From contig JABWCQ010000017.1 of assembly GCA_013360195.1 (NCBI GenBank), positions 1-48,065 on the forward strand: a stretch of 48,065 bases of DNA, read 5' to 3'. The DNA comes from a bacterium (GTDB lineage Bacteria > Electryoneota > RPQS01). Positions within the stretch are counted from its first letter, which is position 1; the number at the start of each line of letters is the position of its first letter. Both the position numbers and the translations under genes were made by a program. The notes under the pieces are model-generated. The model had not been told where the DNA came from. It ran no database searches and saw only the letters and a program-made list of their open reading frames with translations. This document shows positions 8,703 to 17,244 of this stretch, piece by piece.

Positions 8703-9830
8703 TTGCCACGCATTCTTTTTGTCACGCAATACCACTACCTGCGCCATACCGGCGGTGCCGAGCTGCAATGCTGGATGCTCGCGCGGGAATTTGTCCGCCG
8801 TGGATGGGACGTGCACTATGTCAGCGAGAATGACCGTCCCGATGCGCCGCGCGAATTGGACGGCGTCGCTTTGCACTACATCCCCGAAACCGCCGTCCGA
8901 AACGGTAACAACAGGGAAGAGTGCCGCCGCATACTCCGCGAGTTGAACCCCGATGCCGTTTATAACCGCGTCTTCAACATCTATACGTCCTACGCGATTT
9001 CGCTGGCGCCGGATAATGCAGTCACAATCTGGGCTGCAGCCGGACAACATGACGGCGAAGTTTCCACGACCCTCGGTGAATTGTGGCAAACTAAATCCCT
9101 GAAGCAATTTCTCGTTCTTGTGCCCAGAATTCTTCGCACAAGATTTCTGGCGCGCAAAGCCGCGTTGCATGCAAACGTTCAGCTTGCCCAATCTCGCGAA
9201 CAGCTTGAACGGCTGACGCGGCAGGGGTTTCATCCTGTGCTCTTGCGCAACAGCCTCGCCAACACCGCCGAAACCGCTTTGCAAAAACATGAGGGCAAAC
9301 CCCTCGTGCTTTGGGTCGGTTCCATCAAACAGTGGAAGCGCCCCGAACTCTTCATCGAGCTGGCACAACGCTGCGCCGATCTGGAGTGCGAATTTGTCAT
9401 GGCGGGAGAGTTTCATGACTCAAAGAGTCAGACTGTTGTCGAGCGGGCTGGTCGTGAACTGTTTAACTTCCGCTATGCAGGATTTGTGCCGCCCGAGCAA
9501 ATCGGAAAACTCTATGACAAAGCGCACATACTTGTTTCGACCAGTCGCGCCGAAGGTTTCCCCAACACCTTCACACAAGTCTGGCTGCGCGGTGTTCCGG
9601 TCTTATCTCTTGATGTAGATCCCGACGGTCTCTTGAGCAGGGAAGGCTTCGGTGCCGTGACGTCCGACACCACCGGACTTGAACAAAAGCTCAGAGAATT
9701 GATTGCAGACCAGGGCCTCCGAAGACAAATCGGCCTGCGTGCTTCTGAATTTGCCAAGAAAGAGTTTGATTTGCAAGCGAATGTGGACAGACTGGAGAAT
9801 TTAATCAAGAAACGCCTGCAAACTACCTGA
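8703..9830 (+). CDS. Family 4 (GT-B fold) glycosyltransferase
   Basis: The frame is open from 8628, but that ATG would place 45 nt inside the divergent methyltransferase gene. The family N-terminus LPRILFVTQYHYLRHTGGAE begins at a TTG at 8703, so I chose that start (375 residues); the ribosome-binding site is weak. The GT4 pattern is clear: GGAELQ in the N-terminal domain, VLWVGSIKQWKRPELFIELA at the start of the C-terminal domain, and the donor-binding STSRAEGFPNTFTQVWLRG (E-x7-E-like) near the end. It should transfer a nucleotide-activated sugar in the cytoplasm onto a lipid-linked glycan; donor and acceptor are unknown. Confidence 0.88.
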   Translation: MPRILFVTQYHYLRHTGGAELQCWMLAREFVRRGWDVHYVSENDRPDAPRELDGVALHYIPETAVRNGNNREECRRILRELNPDAVYNRVFNIYTSYAISLAPDNAVTIWAAAGQHDGEVSTTLGELWQTKSLKQFLVLVPRILRTRFLARKAALHANVQLAQSREQLERLTRQGFHPVLLRNSLANTAETALQKHEGKPLVLWVGSIKQWKRPELFIELAQRCADLECEFVMAGEFHDSKSQTVVERAGRELFNFRYAGFVPPEQIGKLYDKAHILVSTSRAEGFPNTFTQVWLRGVPVLSLDVDPDGLLSREGFGAVTSDTTGLEQKLRELIADQGLRRQIGLRASEFAKKEFDLQANVDRLENLIKKRLQTT

Positions 9831-9867
9831 ACAACAGGTTCGAAACTGACTCACAGCGATAAAATGA

Positions 9868-9893
9868 AGCGGGCGCCGTTATCGGCGCCCGCT
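9868..9893. terminator. Bidirectional intrinsic terminator between glycosyltransferase and feo operon
   Basis: AGCGGGCGCCG (9868-9878), TTAT loop, CGGCGCCCGCT (9883-9893): an 11-bp perfect stem between convergent genes. The T-rich side is on the minus strand (TTCATTTTATC), so it best terminates the feo operon. Confidence 0.75.
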
Positions 9894-9897
9894 TGCG

Positions 9898-10095
9898 TTA
9901 CTTGGAAGAAAGCTGCACATGTTCCCGTGCTTTCTTGCGTATCTCGATGACCGGACAGCTGTCACAAGCCTCCACGTGTCCGCTCGTCCAGTCGCGCGGC
10001 ACTCTCCGCGCCTGTCGCACTTTCCGCCAGACAAGATAGCCCGCAGCCAGGAAAACCGACAGGCTTACTAAGATGAGGTTCATGGTGTCTGACAT
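9898..10095 (-). CDS. FeoB-associated Cys-rich small membrane protein
   Basis: 65 residues: one N-terminal membrane helix (about 5-22, NLILVSLSVFLAAGYLVW), a basic patch (RKVRQARR), then CDSCPVIEIRKKAREH with a CxxC pair. This size, topology and place directly after feoB (3 nt gap) match the FeoB-associated Cys-rich membrane protein family, proposed to assist Fe(II) uptake in place of FeoC. It is the last gene of the feo operon, ending just before the terminator. Confidence 0.85.
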   Translation of the reverse strand: MSDTMNLILVSLSVFLAAGYLVWRKVRQARRVPRDWTSGHVEACDSCPVIEIRKKAREHVQLSSK

Positions 10096-10098
10096 CTC

Positions 10099-12333
10099 TT
10101 AACTCAACCCGAGCAGCTTACCGCCCTGATACACCGCAAATGCACCCGCCCACGCCAGTATCGTCATGTAAGCAACCATGAATGCAGGCCACTTCCACGA
10201 ATTCGTCTCGCGTTTAACAATCGCGACGGTGGACATGCACTGACACGCCAGCACAAAAAACACCATCAGCGCGAATCCGACCAGCGGCGTGTAAATCAAA
10301 CTGCCGTCGTCGTGCCGCGCCGTCTGCAGCGTCTCGCGCAATGATGTGTCGCTCTCATCGCTGCTCGACACTCCGTGAACCACCGCCAGAGAACTCACAA
10401 ACACCTCGCGTGCCGCAAAGCTCGCAATGATGCCGATTCCCATTCTCCAGTCAAATCCAAGCGGTGCGATGACCGGCTCGATAAGCTTGCCAAGCTGCCC
10501 GCCTATCGAATGCTCCGTGCGCAGCGCCGCCTCCTGAGCGTCTATGCGCTCCAGCATCACCGCTTGCGTCTCTTGGTCGAATGCCGCATTTTTCTGTACT
10601 TCTGCGCGCGCGCGCTCAAACGTCGCGCTGTCCGTCGGGACCCACTCAATGGTCATCAAAGCCCAAAGCACAACCGTTGCCGCCAGAATCACCGTGCCCA
10701 CTCGAACGATGAACAGCTTCGCCCTGTCCACCAGATTCATGATGACGGAGCGCGCTGACGGCAGCTTGTAGGTCGGAAGCTCAAGATACAGCGGCGGCGG
10801 CGGACTCTTCAATATCGTTTTCTTGAACAGCGCCGCCACACTGATTCCGGCAAACACCGATATCAAGTACATCCCCATCAGCACCATGCCGCCCACGGTG
10901 AACACTCCAAGAACACTCTGGTTTGCCGCGAACACCGTGCCGATGACAAGCGTGTAAACCGGCAAACGCGCACTGCACGACATCAACGGAGCGACCAATA
11001 TCGTCACCAGTCTGTCCTTCTTGCCCGCGATTGTCCGTGTGGCCATAATCCCCGGGACGGCACAAGCGAAACTCGAAAGCAGCGGCACGAATGCGCGGCC
11101 GTCGAGTCCCACCTTTGCCATCACCCTATCCATCAAAAATGCGGCACGTGCCATATATCCGGTGTCTTCAAGCACTCCAATAAAGAAGAACAACAGTAAT
11201 ATCTGCGGCAGAAAAACAATCACGTTTCCCATTCCCGCAATCGCGCCGTCTATAACCAAATTCCTGAATAATCCTTCCGGCAGCATGGCCCCCACGTTCA
11301 TTGCAACCCAACCCACCAAACCTTCCGTGGCCGCCATCGCCGGTTCCGCCCACGAGAAAATGGACTGAAAAACAAAGGCCATGATGGACAAGAATATCAC
11401 CGGTCCGAACAAACGATGGAGCAGCACTCTGTCCAGCGCTTCCGTCACGCGATGAGGCAAATCCTGCTCAACTGCCGAGGACAGCACCATCAGATTGCGC
11501 AAGTACTGATATCTCGCGCTCGTCTCAATGGCACGCACCTGCCGCGTGGTCAATTTGCGCTTGTTCAGCACGCGCTTCGCCAGCGCCGTCTGCGTCGGTG
11601 AAACCCGGATTGCTTCGTCACCGTCCAGCGTGGAGACCAGGAGCCACAGAGCCTCGGCACGCGAATTCTCATTGCTCGATAATCCGCTCTGTTCCAAACC
11701 CTCGGCAAGCTCCTTGACAGTGCTCTCAAGAGGTTCCGGAAGCGTGTCAATAAACCTCGGCACTTGTGCAACCGGTCCGTCCGTGCGCGTGCCCTTCTCA
11801 ACTTCAGCCAGAAGTTTGTCCACTCCTTCACCGGTTCTCGCAACCACCGGAACCACCGGACAGCCGATGGCCGCCGCAAGTTTGTCCGCGTCAATATGAA
11901 ATCCGCGCTCGCGCGCGATGTCCATCATATTGAGCACCACTATCAGACGCACGCCCATGTCGCGCAACTGTGTCGCGAAATACAAATTCCGCCGCACGTT
12001 CGAGGCATCGAGCACCACAATCACCGAATCCGGTGACTTGAGCCCTTGACTCTCACCAATCAGCACGTCATGAGATATCTGCTCTTCGGGAGAACGTGCC
12101 GCAAAACTGTATGTCCCCGGCAAATCTACAAGGTCAACCACTTCACCGGAGGGAAGTGTGAACTGCCCTATCTTTCGCTCAACCGTCACACCCGGGTAGT
12201 TTCCAACCTTGTGCCGCGCTCCCGTCAAACGATTAAAAAGCGTCGTCTTGCCCGAATTCGGGTTTCCCGCAATAGCAATAAGCCGACGTGTTTGCGTCGG
12301 CGTACTGATATTCTGACGGGCGAACATTGTCAT
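10099..12333 (-). CDS. feoB: Ferrous iron transporter FeoB
   Basis: 744 residues. The N-terminal G-domain has G1 GNPNSGKT (23-30), the switch-I region GNYPGVTVE (~44-52), G3 DLPG (70-73) and G4 NMMD. After a helical spacer the membrane part carries two Gate-like regions, including FLPQILLLFFFIGVLEDTGY (~373-392) and CAVPGIMATRTI. A late ACQCMSTVAIVKRET segment matches the conserved Cys-containing region. FeoB imports Fe(II) across the inner membrane under GTP control. Gene order feoA-feoB-small Cys protein, with 3-nt gaps, indicates one operon. Confidence 0.96.
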   Translation of the reverse strand: MTMFARQNISTPTQTRRLIAIAGNPNSGKTTLFNRLTGARHKVGNYPGVTVERKIGQFTLPSGEVVDLVDLPGTYSFAARSPEEQISHDVLIGESQGLKSPDSVIVVLDASNVRRNLYFATQLRDMGVRLIVVLNMMDIARERGFHIDADKLAAAIGCPVVPVVARTGEGVDKLLAEVEKGTRTDGPVAQVPRFIDTLPEPLESTVKELAEGLEQSGLSSNENSRAEALWLLVSTLDGDEAIRVSPTQTALAKRVLNKRKLTTRQVRAIETSARYQYLRNLMVLSSAVEQDLPHRVTEALDRVLLHRLFGPVIFLSIMAFVFQSIFSWAEPAMAATEGLVGWVAMNVGAMLPEGLFRNLVIDGAIAGMGNVIVFLPQILLLFFFIGVLEDTGYMARAAFLMDRVMAKVGLDGRAFVPLLSSFACAVPGIMATRTIAGKKDRLVTILVAPLMSCSARLPVYTLVIGTVFAANQSVLGVFTVGGMVLMGMYLISVFAGISVAALFKKTILKSPPPPLYLELPTYKLPSARSVIMNLVDRAKLFIVRVGTVILAATVVLWALMTIEWVPTDSATFERARAEVQKNAAFDQETQAVMLERIDAQEAALRTEHSIGGQLGKLIEPVIAPLGFDWRMGIGIIASFAAREVFVSSLAVVHGVSSSDESDTSLRETLQTARHDDGSLIYTPLVGFALMVFFVLACQCMSTVAIVKRETNSWKWPAFMVAYMTILAWAGAFAVYQGGKLLGLS

Positions 12334-12336
12334 AAC

Positions 12337-12633
12337 TTACTTATTGTCAGCCAAAGGAGCGACTACCAAGTGTTGCGCATCCTCCCGGCGAACAGCCAGA
12401 GTGCAACCCGGCAACCGAACACTAAACGGACTGTTCAGAGGAGCTGTTCGCTCAATTGTGACATCAGTCCCGGGGATGAGACCCATTTCCATCAGCCGGA
12501 GGATATTCTCCGATGGATCCTCAATCTCTATCAACTTGCAGCGACTCCCCACCGGAAGGCTGTCCAGACTGCATAAATCCGCCCGATTTCCCGTATAACC
12601 GCAACTAAGACACTGAAAACACTTATCTTCCAT
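12337..12633 (-). CDS. feoA: FeoA-domain protein with N-terminal Cys motif
   Basis: 98 residues, longer than the usual ~75-residue FeoA. The SH3-like FeoA domain runs from about residue 22 (SLDSLPVGSRCKLIEIE) through RLMEMGLIPGTDVTIERTAP to the end. The extra N-terminus contains CFQCLSCGY and a further Cys at 21, i.e. four Cys that could bind a metal. FeoA binds FeoB and supports its activity. No Shine-Dalgarno is visible before the ATG; instead an inverted repeat sits 8 nt upstream, so a bound repressor would also cover the translation start region. Confidence 0.9.
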   Translation of the reverse strand: MEDKCFQCLSCGYTGNRADLCSLDSLPVGSRCKLIEIEDPSENILRLMEMGLIPGTDVTIERTAPLNSPFSVRLPGCTLAVRREDAQHLVVAPLADNK

Positions 12634-12640
12634 AATAAAA

Positions 12641-12656
12641 GTTAGATACTTCTAAC
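12641..12656. promoter_or_regulatory. Inverted repeat, probable iron-responsive (DtxR-type) operator of feo
   Basis: GTTAGA-TACT-TCTAAC is a perfect 6-bp inverted repeat, 7 nt upstream of feoA. Its TTAG...CTAA arms resemble the core of DtxR/IdeR/MntR-family boxes. The assignment to that family is inference from resemblance and the iron-transport context. Confidence 0.5.
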
Positions 12657-12821
12657 ATTAGTGCGTATTTCTTCGAGCTTTCTAAACTTTTCACGTGCAA
12701 ATATGCACAATTTGTAGTAAGGAGTCAAGAAATCTCATTGTAAACTGCTCACACTATTTTGCTTATCCCCGCAAATTTGGCGATATTTCATGATTACCAT
12801 TGACCCCTTACGCCTCGACCT

Positions 12822-13892
12822 GTGCGAATTCTCTTCAGCAACGCCTCGCTTATGTGGGGCGGTAACGAAAAATGGACACTCAATGCTGCCGAGACTCTCG
12901 CTTCGCGGGGTCATCAGGTCTCTGTGGCCGTCCGCGAACGAAAGCTCTGGCTCGAACGCCAAAAAGCTAATCAGGTCAATTGGATTGAGTTTCCGTTCTT
13001 GAATGATGCAGACCTGCGCACAATTCTCGGATTGCGCCGCTTCATCAGACAAAACAAAATCGAAATTTTTCTCCCCACTCGCAGCCGCGACTATTGGCTC
13101 GGAGGGTGGGCTGCGCTCGGAACGTCGGCAAAATATGTGATGCGCATGGGCATCACCCGCACGCTCCCCAATACAATCAAAGAGAGATTGCGCTACTCGA
13201 TTTGGCCTGACGGCATTATCGTCAATGCCGAAGCCGTCAAACAATCTCTCATCGCGCATCCGTGGATTAAGGGCGACCGCATTCGCGTCATCTACAACGG
13301 CGTCGACCAGCGTGAACGCTGGACCCAAAGTGCTACGCGCAATTCTCAGGAGTTGCTGGTGCTTGCGGCCGGTCGTGTTGAAAGCGAAAAAGGCTTTGAT
13401 GTTCTCATTGATGCAATGGCACTCGCAGTCAAACAAGAGCCGCGCCTGATTTGCGAAATCTGGGGACACGGAGATCTCGTTGATTCGCTGAATGCGCAAA
13501 TCGAACGTCTCAACCTTGAAGAACATGTCCGTCTGCGCGGCTTCACACACGACATCAACCGCGAACTCGCACGGGCTGATATCGCGGTTTCATCTTCCTA
13601 TCGCGAAGGCATTTCAAATTTCATTTTGGAAAGCTGGTCAGCCGGAGTTCCACTCGTTGCAACTTCCATCGAAGGCTCAGCCGAAATCGTTCATGACCGC
13701 ACACGCGGCCTGCTCGTTCCGCCGGGCGATGCCCACAGCATGAGCAACGCTATCCTCGAACTCGTTAAGAACAAATCACTCCGCGAAACCTGCATCGCCG
13801 GGGGAAAACAAGCCATCGCCACGACTCACAACTGGACTGCCATGGCGGAAAAGATGGAAGCGTTTTTCTTGGAAATAGCAAATAGGAAATAG
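12822..13892 (+). CDS. Family 4 glycosyltransferase
   Basis: 356 residues, GTG start (12822) giving MRILFSNASLMWGGNEKW, the usual GT4 N-terminus with a GG loop. The C-terminal Rossmann domain starts LVLAAGRVESEKGFDVLIDAM and has the donor-binding SSYREGISNFILESWSAGVP motif (E-x7-E). The last residues (EIANRK, stop at 13890-13892) are encoded by a GGAAATA heptad repeat, so the natural C-terminus may have been altered by insertion of the following element. First gene of the plus-strand glycan operon that continues at 14324. Confidence 0.9.
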   Translation: MRILFSNASLMWGGNEKWTLNAAETLASRGHQVSVAVRERKLWLERQKANQVNWIEFPFLNDADLRTILGLRRFIRQNKIEIFLPTRSRDYWLGGWAALGTSAKYVMRMGITRTLPNTIKERLRYSIWPDGIIVNAEAVKQSLIAHPWIKGDRIRVIYNGVDQRERWTQSATRNSQELLVLAAGRVESEKGFDVLIDAMALAVKQEPRLICEIWGHGDLVDSLNAQIERLNLEEHVRLRGFTHDINRELARADIAVSSSYREGISNFILESWSAGVPLVATSIEGSAEIVHDRTRGLLVPPGDAHSMSNAILELVKNKSLRETCIAGGKQAIATTHNWTAMAEKMEAFFLEIANRK

Positions 13893-13920
13893 GAAATAGG
13901 AAAGAGGAAATACGACCTCA
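13892..13920 (+). repeat. Left inverted repeat of the four-helix-bundle unit
   Basis: 29 nt, G/A-rich; reverse-complement partner at 14285-14313 with 4 mismatches. It is part of the longer run of 7-nt units starting at 13871. Confidence 0.75.
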
Positions 13921-13926
13921 ACTATT

Positions 13927-14283
13927 ATGATAGACGACCTGAAGAATAGAACAAAAGCTTTTGCCGTTCGTATTGTTTCGCTTCACAATAGTTTGCGGGA
14001 GAAAAACTCGGCACAAGTGATTGCAATTCAGGTTCTCAAATCTGGAACTTCCGTAGGGGCTCATTGTGCTGAAGCCTCTCGCGCAAAGTCAAGAGCTGAC
14101 TTCTTGAATAAGATTGTTGGTGCGTCCCAGGAGCTTGAAGAAACATTGTATTGGATGGATTTACTCGTCGAAGCCAAGTTGATAAAAGAATCAAGATTAG
14201 AGTTGCTAAGAAAAGAGGCTGATGAACTAATGGCCATTCTAACTGCAATCGCCAAGAACACAAAGGCCAGAGGTATGAAGTGA
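13927..14283 (+). CDS. Four helix bundle protein (23S rRNA intervening-sequence/S23 family)
   Basis: 118 residues, almost entirely helical. The family signature is clear: LKSGTSVGAHCAEASRAKSR, then ADFLNKIVGASQELEETLYW, then LLVEAKLI, corresponding to the 'SgtSigAN-EA-A-S-dF--Kl-iA-kE--Et-yWl-lL' pattern of PF05635-type proteins. These were first noted in intervening sequences within 23S rRNA genes and are common as orphans; their biochemical role is not settled. The family is related in fold to the Avd accessory protein of diversity-generating retroelements, but no reverse transcriptase is present here. The gene is less GC-rich than its neighbours and is bracketed by inverted repeats. Confidence 0.92.
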   Translation: MIDDLKNRTKAFAVRIVSLHNSLREKNSAQVIAIQVLKSGTSVGAHCAEASRAKSRADFLNKIVGASQELEETLYWMDLLVEAKLIKESRLELLRKEADELMAILTAIAKNTKARGMK

Positions 14284-14284
14284 C

Positions 14285-14313
14285 TGCGGTCCTCTTTCCT
14301 CTTTCCTTTTTCC
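14285..14313 (-). repeat. Right inverted repeat of the four-helix-bundle unit
   Basis: Reverse complement reads as GGAAA-rich heptads and matches 13892-13920 at 25 of 29 positions. It ends 10 nt before the GTG start of the ABC exporter gene. Confidence 0.75.
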
Positions 14314-14323
14314 AATTTCTTAA

Positions 14324-16168
14324 GTGATTACCTACCTCCGTTTCATAAACCCCTTTAAGCGCTACCCGCGTCATCTCATCCTGACCGCGCTGAGCACGCT
14401 GTTCTATGTCGTGTTCAACACGCTGTCCATTTGGTTGATTGCGCCGGTCCTGAATATCATCTTCCTGCCCGGCAAATCCACCGAACCTGCCGCGACGGAA
14501 GTGCTCACCGGCGGCCTTCGCGGAATGTATGATAGCCTGAAACAGTGGTCGTGGGAGATGCTCGGTGGAGGAGAACCGCTCTCCGTGCTGCCGCGGCTGT
14601 GCGTCGCGTTGGTTATTGTCTTTCTGCTGAAGAATATCTTCGCCTACTTGCAGATGCACTTTGTCTCCTATGTCGAGCAGCGGATGATCAAAGACCTGCG
14701 CGACCGTGTGTACGCGCATGTCATTCGCCAGCCCTACAAATTTTTCGACCGCAGTTCGACCGGTGAATTGATGAGCGCGGTGATGAATGACGTCAACACT
14801 CTGTCCGTCACTTTCCAGCGCGTCTTCACTCAGGCCGTCCGCGATCCCATCACCGTGGTCACGTTTCTGATAATTTTATTCGGCATATCGTGGCAGTTGA
14901 CCTTGGCCGCGCTGGTCATCGTTCCGGCTTTTGGTGTGCTGTTCAAGAAAACCGGCGGAAGCCTGAAACGAAAATCGGGCCGCATTCAAGAAGGTTTAGC
15001 CGAAATAACGGGAGCACTTCAAGAGACCATCAGCGGTGCGCGCCTGATCAAATCCTCTGCAACCGAAAAGCTGGAAACGGAACGATTCGAAAACAGATCA
15101 AGCCGTCTGTTCCGTAATTCACTCAGACTGGCGCGGCTTGAACGGCTTGCGTCTCCGCTCTCTGAAACCATTGGCGTCATCATTATCGCCTCCGTGCTTC
15201 TGCTCGGTGGTCAGCAGGTTCTCTCTGGTTCCCTGCTCGATGCCGAAGACTTTATCCGTTTCATCGTGGTGTTGTTCTCGATGCTTGCTCCCGCTCGTGC
15301 CGTCGGGAATTTGCACAACTATTTGCAAATCGGAGCCGCCGCCGGTGCGCGCATTGACGCACTCTTAAACGAACCCATCGAAGCACCGGCAGAGTCCGTA
15401 AATGAGCAGACCATCAGCGGACTGAATGACTGCTTGGCCTTTGAGCATGTCTGGTTTCGGTATCCGACTTCCGAGCAATGGGTTCTGCGCGATATCAGTC
15501 TAACCGTCAAGCGCGGTGAACGCGTCGCACTCGTCGGCCGTTCCGGCAGCGGCAAAACCACCATGGCGAACCTGCTGCCGCGATTCTATTCGGCTGAACG
15601 CGGACAAGTGCTCTGGGACGGAACAAACGTCGAATCCATCGCGCGCGAATCGCTGCGCAAGTATATCAGCATCGTCAGTCAGGACGTGTTCCTGTTCAAC
15701 GAGAGCGTGCGCTACAACCTCACCTACGGCCGCAGCGAAATCACCGAAGAGCAATTGAATGAGGCCATGCGCCGCGCACAATGTACGGAATTTGTGCAAA
15801 GACTCCCGCACGGACTCGATACGGTCGTCGGTGAACGCGGTGCACAGCTCTCCGGCGGACAAAAACAGCGTATCGCCATTGCCCGCGCATTGTTGAAAGA
15901 CGCGCCGTTGCTGATTTTCGATGAAGCCACCTCCGCACTCGACAACGAGTCCGAGCGGCTGATTCAGCACGCGCTCGAAGAACTCTTCCGCGAACGCACT
16001 GTGATTCTCATCGCCCACCGCTTGAGTTCAATCCGATTTGCCGATCGCGTCATCGTGCTCGACGAAGGTCAAATCGCCGCGCAGGGCACACACGACAAGC
16101 TGCTCGAGCAAAGCGACCTTTACCGCACACTCACTCAACTCTACGAGCGCGAAAGTCTCTCCGAGTGA
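14324..16168 (+). CDS. MsbA-like ABC exporter (fused membrane and ATPase domains)
   Basis: 614 residues, GTG start. Residues ~1-340 form a six-helix type IV exporter domain (segments around 20-45, 90-110, 165-205, 280-320). The nucleotide-binding domain has Walker A GRSGSGKTT (~405-413), signature LSGGQKQR (~509-516), Walker B LLIFDEATSALD (~528-539) and the switch His in IAHRLSS. Half-transporters of this kind flip lipid A core or lipid-linked glycans as homodimers. Its place between glycosyltransferases and a heptosyltransferase supports a lipid or LPS substrate. It overlaps the next gene by 4 nt. Confidence 0.93.
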   Translation: MITYLRFINPFKRYPRHLILTALSTLFYVVFNTLSIWLIAPVLNIIFLPGKSTEPAATEVLTGGLRGMYDSLKQWSWEMLGGGEPLSVLPRLCVALVIVFLLKNIFAYLQMHFVSYVEQRMIKDLRDRVYAHVIRQPYKFFDRSSTGELMSAVMNDVNTLSVTFQRVFTQAVRDPITVVTFLIILFGISWQLTLAALVIVPAFGVLFKKTGGSLKRKSGRIQEGLAEITGALQETISGARLIKSSATEKLETERFENRSSRLFRNSLRLARLERLASPLSETIGVIIIASVLLLGGQQVLSGSLLDAEDFIRFIVVLFSMLAPARAVGNLHNYLQIGAAAGARIDALLNEPIEAPAESVNEQTISGLNDCLAFEHVWFRYPTSEQWVLRDISLTVKRGERVALVGRSGSGKTTMANLLPRFYSAERGQVLWDGTNVESIARESLRKYISIVSQDVFLFNESVRYNLTYGRSEITEEQLNEAMRRAQCTEFVQRLPHGLDTVVGERGAQLSGGQKQRIAIARALLKDAPLLIFDEATSALDNESERLIQHALEELFRERTVILIAHRLSSIRFADRVIVLDEGQIAAQGTHDKLLEQSDLYRTLTQLYERESLSE

Positions 16169-17244
16169 ACATCCTGCTCGTCAATTCCGCCGCACCTGAA
16201 TTGTGGGGCGGCGGCGAAAAGTGGTTTGTCAACGCCGCGCAGTGGTTCAACTCGCAGAGCCATTCGGTGACGCTTGTGGCGCGACCCAAATCAAAACTGC
16301 AGAGTCGCGCAGAGGAGCTGAATCTCGATACGATACCGTGCAAGTTCGGCGGTGACTTCGACCCGCTGGCCATGTTGCGTGCGCGTGAAGTCATCCGTGC
16401 AAGCCGCGCACAGGTCGTGCTCACTAATTTCAACAAGGAAAGCTGGCACTTCGGTGTCGCCGCGCGCACGCTGAAAATTCCGCTGGTCGCGCGTCACGGA
16501 TTCACCCTCTGGTCGAAAAAATTCCGCCACAAACTGCTGGCCGAGAAAATCATCACGAAACTGATTGTCAATGCCGAAAGCATTCGGGACTACTATCTGT
16601 CGCTCGGTCTGTCACCCAGGGAAATGGTCGTCATTCCAAACGGAGTCGATGTTGCCCAACAGCGCGGCGGCGAACTGCGCAAGCAGCTTGAGATGAACGA
16701 GAGCACGCTGCTGCTCGTCGCGGCGGGAAGGCTCGAGTCACAAAAGCGATTCGACAGACTCTTGAACATCGCGGCGCAATCGAAGCATGAGTTCGAGTTC
16801 AAACTTGCAATCTTCGGCGCCGGACCTGATGAACAGGACTTGCAGGAGCAATGCAGGCGGCTTGGTTTGGAAAAGCTCGTTTCCTTTCGCGGCTTTGACC
16901 CGAACTTCGCGCACGTTGTCGGTGATGCCGACCTCTTCCTCCTGACTTCCGATGAAGAAGGCGCGCCAAACGTCGTCCTTGAGGCGATGAGCGCGGGTGT
17001 TCCCGTACTCGGGTTCAATGTCGGGTCAATGTCGAACATACTCGCAGGTGAGCTTGCGCCGTTTTTAATCGAAGCAAAAAATGAGCAGGTGTTTCACAAG
17101 CGTCTGCGTGAACTGGCGGGCGATCGCGCCACGCTTAAGAGCTGGCGCGCGAAGTTTCAAAACCGCGCGCGCGACGAATTCAGTTTTGAGTCTTCCATGC
17201 GACAATACCTTGATGTGCTAACCTCCGTACTCCCCTCCGCATGA
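16165..17244 (+). CDS. Family 4 glycosyltransferase
   Basis: 359 residues; GTG start overlapping the ABC exporter stop (GTGA). N-terminus MNILLVNSAAPELWGGGEKW is a GT4 acceptor-domain start, closely similar in layout to the glycosyltransferase at 12822 (both have a GG-EKW motif), suggesting paralogues. The C-terminal domain begins LLVAAGRLESQKRFDRLLNIAA and has LTSDEEGAPNVVLEAMSAGVP, the E-x7-E donor site. Translationally coupled on both sides, so it is part of a single glycan operon. Confidence 0.92.
   Translation: MNILLVNSAAPELWGGGEKWFVNAAQWFNSQSHSVTLVARPKSKLQSRAEELNLDTIPCKFGGDFDPLAMLRAREVIRASRAQVVLTNFNKESWHFGVAARTLKIPLVARHGFTLWSKKFRHKLLAEKIITKLIVNAESIRDYYLSLGLSPREMVVIPNGVDVAQQRGGELRKQLEMNESTLLLVAAGRLESQKRFDRLLNIAAQSKHEFEFKLAIFGAGPDEQDLQEQCRRLGLEKLVSFRGFDPNFAHVVGDADLFLLTSDEEGAPNVVLEAMSAGVPVLGFNVGSMSNILAGELAPFLIEAKNEQVFHKRLRELAGDRATLKSWRAKFQNRARDEFSFESSMRQYLDVLTSVLPSA

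Larger units (their letters stand above)
13871..14313 (+). mobile_element. Candidate insertion: four-helix-bundle gene between inverted heptad-repeat ends
   Basis: The unit begins with six 7-nt repeats (GGAAATA-type, 13871-13912) and ends with similar sequence in inverted orientation. The segments 13892-13920 and 14285-14313 are inverted repeats matching at 25 of 29 positions. Between them lies only the four-helix-bundle gene. All other junctions of this operon from 14324 to 20299 are 4-nt overlaps, so this 431-nt interruption looks inserted. No transposase, target-site duplication or reverse transcriptase was found; movement is inference. Confidence 0.5.

Noticed and set aside
12735-13550. 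271-codon minus-strand frame
   Set aside because: It lies opposite a clear GT4 glycosyltransferase and has no recognisable features or ribosome-binding site.
13927-14283. Avd-like accessory protein of a diversity-generating retroelement
   Set aside because: Fold family is related, but there is no reverse transcriptase and no template/variable repeat pair in the window.
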